A DNA stretch of 64,000 nucleotides from positions 9,507,793-9,571,792 of the forward strand of contig OZ024798.1 in the NCBI GenBank assembly GCA_964017045.1, written 5' to 3'. The translations under genes were made by a program, and so were the position numbers. This DNA is from Omphiscola glabra (Eukaryota; Mollusca; Gastropoda; Lymnaeidae). Positions within the stretch are counted from its first letter, which is position 1; each line of letters starts with the position of its first letter. Positions 10,743 to 21,610 of the stretch are shown piece by piece. The notes under the pieces are model-generated. The model had not been told where the DNA came from. It searched no databases and worked only from the letters and a program-made list of their open reading frames with translations.

Positions 10743-12050
10743 AAATTAATGGACTATTAATCCACTAATAATGGATGAACAAATAGACAGTGCAATTGGT
10801 TAAGCATATTTAACTAAATATTTATTTCAGTTAAATAATTAACTTTAAAGTTTTCTTGGCACCTCATACAATGCAACAAATATTTTATATGCGCTTATAA
10901 ATTGTCCTAAGAAACAAGATTTTGCTAAAGAGTAAATAAAACAAATTCTAAGTAAATATAGATATATATTATAGCTAGAAAACTCTTAAGATATATCAAC
11001 ATACATCATTTTTCTAAAATATAATAAATTGTCTCCCTTGAAAAAGGACACAAAACTGTTTTACGTACTTATTGATGTAAATATAAAAATATATAAATAT
11101 GATAATAAACATTCTATTTAAATAGTGTTTTTTATTAGTCTATCAATTATTGTTTGATTTTTCCGCCCATTCATGTCAGATGTGTTTGAATAAAGAAATC
11201 GATTGAATTTTCTTTTTTCTTTTTTTTTTTGTTTATTTTCCACAACTTTATTTCGAACCTCTTTGTAAAGAGACATAATTTAACATATTCATGTGGAGTT
11301 GACGAGTAATTTAACCATAACAAAAATGTGTTTCTTAAAATGAAGCGCGCTTTTTATATGATTTTATGTATGACTATTCAAAACATCTTAACCCAAATGT
11401 TTTCTTTTTCATTGAATGTAGGGTAATTTACCCATATTCAACAATACCTGGGTTGTTAAGAACAAAGGAGTTTTATTAAATCCTATATATTATCTTTTGG
11501 TCGTGGGTGGCTTGCTGGGTGGTGGCAACATTTTCTGACCGCCAATTAACCCACCCAACCGATCGAGCTGAAACCTTGCACATAGACTAAATGTCGATCA
11601 AAACACATTCTATCACATTGTAAGACCCACAAGCTAACCCCACTAATTCGTTTTTTTTCCGAATTTTCAAGGGTAACACAATGAAATTTACAAAAACTGA
11701 ACTAACAGAGAGTTTAAAAAAAACTAATATCAAAAATGCGTTTGTTGCCTAATAGTTTCCTTTTTACCTGAAATGTTTGGTGAAATAAATCTGCTTTGTA
11801 AAAATATCTAGGTCATTAAAATGATAATATAGTTCAGGGGTGTGAAAAATGTTCGGTTACGAATCTTTGGGGAGCACTAATTGTGGTTCTTATAAAGTAC
11901 TTTACTTGTATGTATGTGTTTTTTGGGGTTCTTTTTGTGTTTTTTTCCCAACTCCAAAGTTATTTAGTCGTTCTTAATACAATCAATCTGCTGGCTACGT
12001 TGTCTTATATTCTCAATAATATGAGAGTCCCTGCTATTGTAAACTTGCAT
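10743..12050 (+). repeat. core-family copy, right part
   Basis: Continues the copy interrupted by the LINE: 'ggttaagcatatttaact' (10,798), 'aattgtctcccttgaaaaag' (11,028), 'aaatgaagcgcgctttttat' (11,339), 'gatcgagctgaaaccttgca' + 'catagactaaat' (11,561-11,592) and 'ggagcactaattgtggttc' (11,871). The same order recurs at 62,100-63,200. The 35-bp segment that is a 13-copy array at 14,952 is single here (about 11,580-11,620). Confidence 0.75.
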
Positions 12051-12059
12051 TGAGTGTTG

Positions 12060-12990
12060 GTTGACATGCATTCTAACCCGTTGGGCAAATCATCTGAATT
12101 GTTTTTTAACCCTATACTGGACTATAGTGATGACACCTAACATTTTTCTTATTTTCTTGGTTCTTGATGCAGTCATGTGTTGTCTTATTTCCATTTGTCT
12201 TGTCTTATTTCCATTGGTCTTATCTAATTTATCCGCAAAGTCCAGCGCAGTGAACAGTTTAACCTCCATGTGACAGTCAAAATAAGCATTTGCATATATT
12301 CAATCATGTTAACATATCACGCAATGTTGTGTAGGAATTATCGAAAAAATTGTGTCATTTCTTTTCACAAATTAAATAGTTAGATATTGCTTCCAAAGCA
12401 CTTAGTAGTAGCAGTACTAAAGTAATATTTCGTCCACGGAATCTTCAATGTGATATAGTGTTTGATTCCATGCGCTTATGCCAAATTTAGGTTTTCACTA
12501 TTCTTTTGCTAACCCCTCGGATTCTATTTTTAAATAAGGGCTATTTTTATTTTTTTTTGTTTTTACAGCGGAGGAGATGCTGCACCTGGGGCAAAGTCGA
12601 AAAAGTGTGCCAATTAATATATAGAAAAAAGTGCCCCTGGTTGGTTCAGTAAATAAGATGATTAATTTCACCCCCACCCCACCACTTTTTGAAGCATATG
12701 GGATTTGATATTTGAATTCACTATTACGATCTTATCAAAAGAAGATTTTTGCCCCAGCTGTGACTGTCCTCTTTGCCCCATTCTCATGGCCCTGATGCAG
12801 TGCAACTTGACACCCATAGAGACGCATCTTATGGGAACTTCTTGGCTGCTCAAACCTACGATAATTTTGTTTTATTCCTGTAACGTCACTCTTATCTATT
12901 ATTTGTTTGGTGTTTCTTATGGAGATGGGGCAAGAAGCTTCATGATTTTAAGAGGGTTTTTTTTTTGGGTGTGTGGGGGGGGGGGGTAGT
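12060..12990. other. no recognised gene or repeat
   Basis: AT-rich sequence with scattered short open frames (e.g. 70 codons at 12,061 and 94 codons at 12,705) that lack recognisable domains. Contains a T10 run followed by a G-rich tract at 12,958-12,985. No convincing feature. Confidence 0.5.
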
Positions 12991-13270
12991 AAGTATTTCA
13001 TAAATGATTTTATTTGTTGTTGTTTTCTTTTTCAGGGGAAATAAATAAATATGTTTTTTGTGGTGTTAACTCAGGTATTTCAGAGTCTTTTTATTTTTGT
13101 TTTTGTTTTTATAATGAAAATGTTATCCAATAAATCTTTATCAGAAATTGTACTATTTTAACGTCAAATGTTTAAAACTTTGTTTATTTTGTTAGTATAA
13201 TGCATTTTAAACAAAAACTATACTATTTTGTTTTTAAATGTTAATATATATTTTGTTGAAATGCTTAGTG
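12990..13270 (-). repeat. reverse-oriented core-family fragment
   Basis: 'tttcaggggaaataaataaa' then 'ggtatttcagagtc' parallels 22,675-22,740 and 29,885-29,945, where 'caagggaaataact' is followed by 'aggaatttcagggtcata'. The following 13,270-13,690 is unique AT-rich DNA with no feature I recognise. Confidence 0.5.
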
Positions 13271-13689
13271 GTCATTGACAGTCTCATGTTTGAACCAGTG
13301 GAGTTGTATTTAAAAGATATAGTTCACTTGCATTCGACCCTTATTTTTAAGGTCATAATTCAAAGGAACAGGCTGCAAGTTCCTGATATTAAATCATTTA
13401 TCTTAAGTTTGCATTTGTGTGTGCGTTTACTGCTGGCTTTGTGTTAACGATGTCGGTGTAGTGATTGTCTTCTAACAGTCATGATGTCTATGTTGAGTCA
13501 GTTGATTTCTTCTACACACATTCATGACGACTATAGTGAACTTATTGATGACTTCCACACTCAGATGATGATGAGTATATTGATCCAATCGATGTCTTTC
13601 ACAAACAGTTATTTTCCACGTTGTGTTTACAAAGCATTTTTTAAAAGCACATATAAAAATACAAACATCCTAAAATGTATAAAATAAAT

Positions 13690-14281
13690 TTGGTTAAAAT
13701 CATAGGAGTAAAAGACAACGTTAAATTTGGTTAAAGTCGTAGGAATAAAAGACAGCATCAAATTTGGTTAAAGTCAAAGGAGTAAAAGACAACGTCAAAT
13801 CTGGTTAAAGTGGTAGGAGTAAAAGACAACGTCAAATTTAATTAAAGTCATAGGATTAAAAGACAACGTCAAATTTGGTTAAAGTCGTAGGAATAAAAGA
13901 CAGCATCAAATTTGGTTAAAGTCATAGGAGTAAAAGACAACGTCAAATTTGGTTAAAGTCGTAGGAATAAAAGACAGCATCAAATTTGGTTAAAGTCATA
14001 GGAGTAAAAGACAACGTCAAATCTGGTTAAAGTCATAGGAGTAAAAGACAACGTCAAATATGGTTAAAGTCATAGAAGTAAAAGACAACGTCAAATATGG
14101 TTAAAGTCGTATGAGTAAAAGACAACGTCAAATATGGTTAAAGTCATAGGAGTAAAAGACAACGTCAAATTTGGTTAAAGTCATAGGAGTAAAAGACAAC
14201 GTCAAATCTGGTTAAAGTCATATGAGTAAAAGACAACGTCAAATCTGGTTAAAGTCATAGGAGTAAAAGACAACGTCACAT
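13690..14281. repeat. 37-bp minisatellite array, 16 copies
   Basis: The unit is 'tttggttaaagtcatagg' + 'agtaaaagacaacgtcaaa' (37 bp). Two unit types (cataggagtaaaagacaacg and cgtaggaataaaagacagca) alternate in the first part, suggesting expansion by dimers. The flanking 14,281-14,620 has no recognisable content. Confidence 0.95.
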
Positions 14282-14624
14282 TTATTGACACAATTGACAA
14301 ACTGATTATGAAATGTGTCAATGTCATAAGGCCATTGTACATTTTTCCTGCTCAGTTGAACATAGAAAATGTAACAAAATTTACATTTAACATGCACGTC
14401 GTACAAGAGGAGGTCACTGTTACTGTACTGAATATGAACATTAAAAAATAATTGAATCGGTCATGAGTAATTTTAATGTTTAATGCATAATTTTAATAGG
14501 TGAGTGGTAATTAAAATATGTGATCATATTTATTGATCATTATGGCTCCTATGAATGTAGATGGGATTTGCAATGTCTCTGTGCCTGGTGTTGATGAGGA
14601 TATTTCACTGGTTACAACATCTTT

Positions 14625-14951
14625 GTAATGGCACATAATTTAACATATTCATATGGAGTTGGTAAATAGTTAACAATAACAATAAAAAAAATGTGTTTCT
14701 TAAATTGAAGTGAGCTTTTTATATGATTTCATGTCTGCCTTTTCAACACACATTAACGCAATTATTTTCTTTTTCATATTATTATGGGTTATTTACCCAG
14801 GTTCACAACTTCCTGGGATATTCGAAGAATTTGGAACAATGTAGTTGTATTAAATCCTTTGCAATACATTTATGTTTTGATCGTGGGTGGCTGGCAAAAT
14901 ATTCTGACCGCTAATTCATCCACTTCCAATCAACCGATCGAGCTGAAACCT
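14625..14951 (+). repeat. core-family segment leading into an expanded array
   Basis: Nearly parallel to 11,270-11,577 and 62,525-62,843: 'cataatttaacatattcat', 'atgtgtttcttaaa', 'gagctttttatatgatt', 'gtgggtggctggc' and 'gatcgagctgaaacctggca'. It runs directly into the 35-bp array. Confidence 0.75.
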
Positions 14952-15412
14952 GGCACATAGACTAAATTCCTGTGACAACACATTCTGTCACATAGACTAA
15001 ATTCCTGTGACAACACATTCTGTCACATAGACTAAATGCCTATGACAACACATTCTGTCTCATAGACTAAATGCCAAATACAACACATTCTGTCACATAG
15101 ACTAAAAGCCTAGGACAACACAGTCTGTCACATAGATTAAAAGCCTATGACAACATATTCTGTCACATAGACTAAATGCCAATGACAACACATTCTGTCA
15201 CACCGACTAAATGCCGATGACAACACATTCTGTCACACAGACTAAATGCCAATGACAACACATTCTGTCACACAGACTAAATACCGATGACAACACATTC
15301 TGTCACATAGATTAAATGCCTATGACACCACATTCTGTCACACAGACTAAATGCCGATGACAACACATTCTGTCACACAGCCTAAATGCCAATGACAACA
15401 CATTCTGTCACA
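14952..15412. repeat. 35-bp minisatellite array, 13 copies, inside a core-family copy
   Basis: The unit is 'cacatagactaaatgcc' + 'tatgacaacacattctgt' (35 bp). The same 35-bp segment occurs once, in the same context, at 11,578-11,620 and 62,842-62,882. The segment downstream (15,413-15,585, 'aaacccaca ... cccgtttttcaaggg') continues the element in register with those copies. Confidence 0.95.
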
Positions 15413-15585
15413 ATTTCAAACCCACATGCTAAACACAAAAATGAGTGTTTCCCGTTTTTCAAGGGAACATACAATAAAGTTTCAGATAACTGAGCTAAAA
15501 GAAAGTCTTTTAAAAAAATATCGCAAGTGCGTTTTGGGCATAATTCTTTTCATATGTCACACACCGTGCTATTCACATAAGTAAA

Positions 15586-15868
15586 ACTTTTAATATCTCA
15601 TCTTTCCCACCGGTAGTTAAGTTATAGTTAAAATTTTAATATCTCATCTTTCCCACCGGTAGTTAAGTTATAGTTAAACTTTTAATAACTCATCTTTCCC
15701 ACCGGTAGTTAAGTTATAGTTAAACTTTTAATATCACATCTTTCCCACCGGTAGTTAAGTTATAGCTAAACTTTTAATATCTCATCTTTCCCACCGGTAG
15801 TTAAGTTATAGTTAAACTTTTAATATCTCATCTTTCCCACCGGTAGTTAAGTTATAGCTAAACTTTTC
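15586..15868. repeat. 47-bp minisatellite array, 6 copies
   Basis: The unit is 'taatatctcatctttccc' + 'accggtagttaagtta' + 'tagttaaactttt' (47 bp), with very few differences between copies. After it, 15,869-16,480 is AT-rich with no recognisable gene. A 115-codon minus frame at 16,149-16,496 has no family signature. Confidence 0.95.
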
Positions 15869-16479
15869 ATACATGATACTTGAATGCCTGTCAAACATGA
15901 ACAAAGATTGGTGAATGTTTGAGGGACGTTGAATTTAAACCTAACATTTAGTTATGTGTTTTTTAATATATGTTTCCCCTCTGCAGACAATAAATGGAGA
16001 GGGTTAGTGTCAGGGTTAGCAAGAAGTATATGACGAATCTTCAAGAATATATTTAATGACAATCACATTGCTAGGGTGGTAGATACAGACACTTTTTTGT
16101 GTTATACCATCATCTTTGTTTAAACAATATTTAAAATCCGCATTATGTTTATTTGTGCTGATACAACTTGCTGAAATAAAAGAACTCTGGAGATAAGATA
16201 CGGAAACGAAAGCAGTGCATCATTTCGTTAGCCCTAGCTATAAAGTTTTTATTTGACTTGCAGAAGCGAGTTTTATTAAAACGCTTGGAAAGTGTTTTTG
16301 AGTCTGCGCATGATCTTGTATTAGAATATAACATAATGTTTACATCTGTATCAGAGATTAGTATGTTTATAAAATCAATAAAATTTTGGAGTTCACTTGT
16401 TTCTGTCAAAGACATCATAAATATATCATTGAACAACCGCTCAAAAATGTATTCGTATGAGACACAAGTAATATACAAG

Positions 16480-16768
16480 TCACAAGTAATATACAAGTCG
16501 TCTCTTTTGGTAGGTGGTGTTTCTCTTTAATATCAGAGGCCAAACCTTTTATGGATTTCTGTTTAATAATATAGTTTGGTCTACAATTTTAAAACATGTG
16601 TCTATTGTCAATTGTCTATTTGAAATCTTCTTGCTAATTTTGATGCTTGTTTTCCGTATGAAACTTTGTTTTCAATGATGAAGTTGCTTGTCTATTCTGA
16701 AGTTCTTTGTATATTCTGAACTTATTTGGTATATTCTGAAGTTGTTTGTCTATTCTCAAGTTGTTTGT
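16480..16768 (+). repeat. dispersed repeat, copy 1 of 3 ('atatacaagtcgtctctttt' type)
   Basis: Shares 'atacaagtcgtctcttttgg', 'atttctgtttaataatatag' and 'cacatgtgtctattgt'-like words with 22,170-22,440 and 53,806-53,960. It ends in short 'attctgaagttgtttgtct' tandem words and abuts the LINE fragment. Confidence 0.65.
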
Positions 16769-17516
16769 CTATGGGGGCCTCCACCAACAATTTTAAAACA
16801 AATCAACTTACATATCAGGAATTACATATTTCAAAGAAAAATACAAAATATTAAACATACAACATTAATGCAATATAAATTGAAGACCTTGGTGCTAAAA
16901 GTACTTAAGTCCCAAAAACACATTTTGAGATAATCAAGTTCAAATATGTTTTTCGTCTATAAAATGTGATCATTTTAATATTTTTTCTCGTTTAATTAAG
17001 TTACTTAAGCCCATTTTAATGCGTTCAAAGTTTTGCAGTGCACTTGGCTCAACCTATAAGAAATGGTCACAGTTTAGATTGATTTTGACAAAAATGTGAC
17101 TTAAGTACTTTTAGCACTAAGGTCTTCAATTAGACGGAGGGATTAATTTACAAGACATACAAACAAAACTACATGCACTTAAAATTACACATAGATTTAC
17201 ACATTATTACATGGGGATAAGGTTAGGTCAGTTAATAAACATTGACAACAGCACACCACATTACATAGGTAGAAAACAATCTGATTTTCACATGGCATGC
17301 ACCTAAGGCAACGAAACAGTTATACACAAAACAACCAATGATATCTACACAACAATAAACACTGAGAACACATTTAAAAATACACACATTAAAGAAATAG
17401 AAAACAAAGAAAAAAAATACATATAGACATATACAACATGACACCAGTCTCATCAAGACCATACAAGGACAGAGCTGGGCAAATAGAATGTCCACTATGC
17501 AGGACAGGGGCTGATA
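16769..17516 (+). pseudogene. decayed LINE ORF2 fragment with a MITE insertion
   Basis: Plus-strand frame 16,769-16,881 reads WGPPPTILKQINLHIRNY, matching ORF2 of the LINE at 5,863-9,219 (GPPPTILKQINLHIRNYIFQ). After a 246-bp insertion the homology resumes at 17,132 ('ggagggattaatttacaaga') and continues with internal deletions and stops to the region encoding the C-terminal finger (tgtccactatgcaggaca, about 17,490). It ends abruptly at 17,516. It lacks endonuclease, most of the reverse transcriptase and both termini, so it is a dead fragment of the same or a sister family. Confidence 0.88.
16882..17127. mobile_element. 246-bp MITE with ~33-bp terminal inverted repeats
   Basis: The left end GAAGACCTTGGTGCTAAAAG continues to TACTTAAGTCCCA. 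The right end, read in reverse complement, is GAAGACCTTAGTGCTAAAAG continuing to TACTTAAGTCACA, about 31 of 33 identical. Both sides carry AATT (16,878-16,881 and 17,128-17,131), a likely 4-bp target-site duplication that is itself palindromic. It interrupts a LINE remnant, so the empty site can be deduced from the intact LINE at ~6,650. It has no coding capacity. The transposase superfamily is not identifiable from the ends alone. Confidence 0.85.
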
Positions 17517-17770
17517 ATTGATTCATTGGAGTACTTATATAGCGCTCATTTCAATGTTATGAGAGCTTGCTCACTGCGCTCCGATGTGCGAACATTTTCG
17601 AGATGTCTCACTGCTGCCTGTTAAGCGCACGTGAACTCTGAACATAGAGAGACAGATGATAGCGCATTAATGAGCCCAATGGTAACATCGCCAGTCTTTT
17701 GATGCACTATCTTTGTGGGAGCTGAGTGTCAAGATCCCATCACCCTTCTTCCACCCACGAAAAACTCTTG
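17517..17770. repeat. dispersed short element with 'cttatatagcgc' motif
   Basis: 'agtacttatatagcgctcat' resembles a motif shared by many invertebrate short interspersed repeats and reappears at 31,400 ('tcttatatagcgcggtac'). The segment is less AT-rich than its surroundings. Classification as SINE-like is tentative. Confidence 0.35.
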
Positions 17771-17820
17771 CATTTTTCTTTTTTATTAAACAAAGTGTTC
17801 GACATCTTGTAAGAATTTCA

Positions 17821-17990
17821 CTACCAAGGAGATAGCTATCAGAGGTACTCAGCTGTCACAGTCTACCAATGAGATAGCTATCAGAGGTACACAGCTGACA
17901 CAGTCTACCAAGGAGATAGCTATCAGAGGTACACAGCTGACAGTCTACCAAGGAGATAGCTATCAGAGGTACACAGCTGACACAGTCTAG
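17821..17990. repeat. ~42-bp minisatellite, 4 copies
   Basis: The unit is 'ctaccaaggagatagctatc' + 'agaggtacacagctgacacagt'. One copy lacks three bases (39 bp). Confidence 0.9.
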
Positions 17991-18359
17991 TCGATAAGTA
18001 GTGAAGTCGGGGCAATTCTTTCAAGTTAATTTCTCAGACTGTCCTAACAACTTTATATGGAATGGTTTATTCCATGAGTATGTCTTATTATGATATATAC
18101 TGTTCCCTTTATGCAAGCGTTTATTCGTCACAGTTTCTTTTATTTTATTATACTATGTTCTCTTTATATGGAAGGGTTTATTCATGAGACTATGTATACA
18201 TTTAAATGATTGCATTTAATGTTAGCATTTTGATACCAAGGAAGCGTCATCCATATGCAACTATGGATGTCTTGTGACATTGTGTTCATTAACGGGAGAA
18301 CTTGCTGTGTTATTGGAGAGTGTTTCATTTAAATTGGGCATCTGAGGGTTGGTCGAGAT

Positions 18360-18600
18360 TGGGATGGGGGTCAGTCAAGGGTGGGTGTGTGTGGTTGATG
18401 GCGTGATTGGCATGGGGGGGTTGGGATTGTGATCGGGGGTTGGCTGGGTGTGGGGGTTTTCGGCTCAGTTTGGCCCCAATGGGTTGTTTGATTGGGATGC
18501 GGGCTTCCAGAATGTTTGGATGGCGGCGTGGGTCGGTCATCATGGTTCGGGGCCAGGGGGCTCGCCATTCAATGTCTTTTTGTTGCATCTATCCTTGAAT
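18360..18600 (+). other. G-rich tract with quadruplex potential
   Basis: The plus strand is strongly G-rich and C-poor, with repeated G3-G7 runs separated by short loops between 18,413 and 18,460 (e.g. 'ggggggttgggattg' and 'gggggttggctgggtgtggg'). The opposite strand is Pro/His-rich in translation, which explains the open minus frames here. It sits inside a core-family context ('gtgaggatcgaattcgtgta' at 18,600). Confidence 0.5.
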
Positions 18601-20003
18601 GTGAGGATCGAATTCGTGTAGAATTTTAAGGATAATTCTCTTCAATCCAAAGAACTACACCGAACCATGGGTTAAGCGTACTGAACAATATATAGACTTA
18701 CTTTTTCAAAACATTTTTTAGTTTTAATTAAAATACATAGACTATTTTTTTTTACAATAAAATTATGACGTTATAACTAGCATATAACACATTTTTTGAC
18801 TTTTAATAAGATAACAAATTTATTGCAAAATATTTTTAATTTCATCTCACCAAAAATTCAGTTCAACCAGAATATTATTTTAAAAAACGTAATAAATTAT
18901 GTCCCTTGAAAATAAAAATACCTCTTTCTTTTTCTAAAACATAATACAAAAAAATGATGCACAATATGAACAGTATTAACTTGTAATTAGTCAACAGAGC
19001 CAGAAACATCAATACATTGATCGTTGGCCCTCAAAATATAGAATACGAAGCCTTGTAATTAGAACTTGACGTGTTTGGTAATTATAAATAATATAAACAG
19101 TGTGAACATATAAAAGCAAATATGTGTCATAAATAAATGAAATTTAAACATATTTACACACACATTTTAATGCAAAAATTTAACTAGTGTGCCGTACTAT
19201 TACAAATAAATGTCTTTATTATTTGTCTTTTTTATAAGTTTGTGTGTAGTACATTGAAGAATTATATTTTTCCCCCGATTTACATTCACTAAGACAGTCA
19301 GACAAAATTCTCCATTTAATGATTTCTATTTCAGGAGAATTTATTATGTACGTTGTTTCCACTCACCTCTTTGATTCACTCACTTTTTTGCTTCAAACAA
19401 CATTTTAATTCACTTAGCTTTTTGTATCACTCAAAATTGTGCTTCACTCATCATTCAACACATTCTGTAACTTGTTTTGTTTGTTGATGTCTCAGATACG
19501 ATGTGCAATTTAAATGACGCCAGTATAACTCCTTTAAATATAAAATCAACTTCACTTCCCTCTCCCAATCTTTAAAATTAAATATATTTTATAAAATAAC
19601 AACTCATTTCATGGGCCACTAAAAATATACTCTGTATCAGACATAATATTTTCAATTACCTTATTTCAACTATTTTGTCAAAAGCGATAAACTCGTGAAG
19701 CAATTATGTTTTTCTTATCAATGATTGGTCAATAAATTGTTTGCATCTGTGGTGTCTGTACCAGGATAGTGGCAGTATTAGGATTGTGAAAATACATGTA
19801 TTATTTCAGACCTTGCATGGTGTCAGTAATTGAAATGTGGTCAATATTACTTTAAAGAGAATGCTATCTTACTTATTTTTGTAATAAATTAGCTATAGAC
19901 AAAAATGTCCATAAGAGGTAATGCATGGGTGGATGTAATTATATCAAATATAAACACCGTTTTATTTGAGTAGCATTGCAAAGCATGCCGGGTACTCGCT
20001 AGT
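18600..20003 (+). mobile_element. core-family copy ending in a Helitron-like 3' terminus
   Basis: Begins with the 'aggatcgaattcg' landmark, includes a divergent 'attatgtcccttgaaaataa' box (18,895) and a single 'aacatcaatacattgatcgt' + 'tgg' unit (19,007). It ends with hairpin GCATTGCAAAGCATGC (19,973-19,988), a 10-nt spacer and CTAG followed by T (19,999-20,003). Helitrons lack inverted termini and typically end in a 16-20 nt hairpin about 10 nt before CTRR, inserting between A and T. The DNA after the end is (TA)n-rich, as expected for the target. No Rep/helicase gene is present, so this would be non-autonomous. Confidence 0.55.
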
Positions 20004-20205
20004 ATATATACATATATATTTATATATCTGACTTATTTCCTTTGTTTGCTGGGTGGATTGCATTGAAAAGAAAGAAGTTCTGTGTGACGTCATGTTTCAT
20101 TTCACAAGTGGACTTCTCTGTACACAATTTGGAAAACATTATTTTTACTGAGTTTTTGAGTCAATTGTTAAAGAACTTTAATTACGTGTTAAGAAGCATT
20201 ATGGG
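20003..20205 (+). repeat. dispersed segment 3' of the Helitron-like end (copy 1 of 2)
   Basis: 'gacttatttcctttg', 'attgaaaagaaagaagtt' + 'gtgtgacgtcatg' and 'ttcacaagtggacttctctg' match 60,322-60,480. The homology with the 60-kb copy therefore continues past the presumed Helitron terminus. Confidence 0.7.
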
Positions 20206-20612
20206 ATAAAGTTAACAACATGCGGTTTACAGTTAACAACATGCGGCTTACAGTTAACAACATGCGGCTTACAGTTAACAACATGCGGTTTACAGTTAAC
20301 AACATGCGGCTTACAGTTAACAACATGCGGCTTACAGTTAACAACATGCGGCTTACAGTTAACAACATGCGGCTTACAGTTAACAACATGCGGCTTACAG
20401 TTAACAACATGCGGCTTACAGTTAACAACATGCGGCTTACAGTTAACAACATGCGGCTTACAGTTAACAACATGCGGCTTACAGTTAACAACATGCGGCT
20501 TACAGTTAACAACATGCGGCTTACAGTTAACAACATGCGGCTTACAGTTAACAACATGCGGCTTACAGTTAACAACATGTGGTTTACAGTTAACAACATG
20601 TGGCTTATAGGG
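20206..20612. repeat. 21-bp minisatellite array, about 19 copies
   Basis: The unit is 'ttaacaacatgcggcttacag' minus/plus one frame of reading (21 bp), almost perfectly homogeneous (cggttt and tggtt variants only). Period 21 keeps frames open on both strands (MRLTVNN repeats), which is not evidence of coding. At the equivalent place in the 60-kb copy (60,505-60,543) the unit occurs about twice. Confidence 0.97.
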
Positions 20613-21235
20613 ATTCAAAATCGCTGTTGATGTATATTTCTTGTTTTCATGTGGCCATATAGAGTACAACGAAGAAATGAATTATGTTAGGTGCTGTGTT
20701 TACATTTGTATTTTGGAAGGTTTTAATATGTCTGTTATTTCATTCAAGAGTACACCAAGCATTATGTCGATATGAAGATGAATGAATAATTTTTTTTTTA
20801 TTAACATAGACATCAACTTTCCATTAAAATTGTGTTCAAATCATGTTGTGATTAAAAATATTTTAAATACGGTTTAAGGGTAGTGGTTCATGTTATATCC
20901 ATAGTTTGGCCAATTTTACATTTCATTTACTACAACATAGTTTTTTTTAGAATAATCGTGTCTATCTGTTTCTAGAAATAATTATTCAATGGTGATACAT
21001 TTCACAACGTTATGATGACAAGTAAATAAACACTCAACACAATGTTCGCATGTAATGAGCAAAGCCATCTTACACACCGTGTCACAGGTAAGATTTTTCA
21101 TTTGTGTGCACCAATAAAACAAAAATTTATTTAAAGGTTAATGAACCACATAGCAATAGCGACACATCATGCCTTGATTGCATAATTTGTGTATAGCTCA
21201 TTTCAAGAAAAACACAAACATTTATCTTCGGATCC
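20613..21235 (+). repeat. dispersed segment, right part (copy 1 of 2)
   Basis: Collinear with 60,544-61,492: 'catgtggccatatagagta', 'gtgttgtgtt'-type words once (about 20,690), 'cattatgtcgatatgaaga', 'aatgttcgcatgtaatgagc', and 'acatttatcttcggatcc' at the right edge. The segment that is a 10-copy array at 60.6 kb is single here. Confidence 0.75.
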
Positions 21236-21610
21236 CCGTGCAGAGACCGGGACAGCGTCTCCGAGGAAAATTAAAGGCGCCAACACGGGTTTGCCTCTTC
21301 GTGGCGTGGCGGACTAGAAGGGCGGACTTGTCAATTCGAAGCAAAGAACCCCAACCGACCGCATGACTCCCAACGCAACGGGAGTAGCAGTGTGTAACAT
21401 GATTACTTGTAGCCGTAGATGGATATGGGGCTTGGTTGGCGATCAAAGCCCATGCCGATGATTTTAGCTACGCTGGCGTGAGAAAGCCGCTCCTAGGCGA
21501 CCGTTTTGTACCAACTCCACATCATGACCGAAAGACTCCCTGTTCGGTGTGGGGTTGTAACGCAACAACTTCCCTCCGGACAGGAAGGAAACCCGCCCTG
21601 ACCCTAGTCT
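21225..21610 (+). mobile_element. GC-rich element, copy 1 of 2, unclassified
   Basis: Strong similarity to 44,100-44,470: 'gggtttgcctcttcgtggcg' + 'tggc', 'aacatgattac', 'catgccgatgattttagcta' + 'cgc', 'gagaaagccgctcctaggc' and 'gaccgaaagactcc'. Both copies share an open plus-strand frame with HADDFSYA and VRKPLLG (starting 21,436 here, 44,292 there). It could be the 5' part of a retrotransposon, but I do not recognise the family. GC content is well above the surroundings. Confidence 0.55.

Noticed and set aside
12668..12989. 61- and 94-codon overlapping frames
   Set aside because: No domain or homology recognised, and low-complexity end in a T/G tract.
16149..16530. Overlapping 115-codon (minus) and 90-codon (plus) frames
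   Set aside because: AT-rich, no recognisable family, overlapping each other and a dispersed repeat.
18325..18598. Pro/His-rich minus frames of 65-87 codons
   Set aside because: Complement of the G-rich tract; composition explains the lack of stops.
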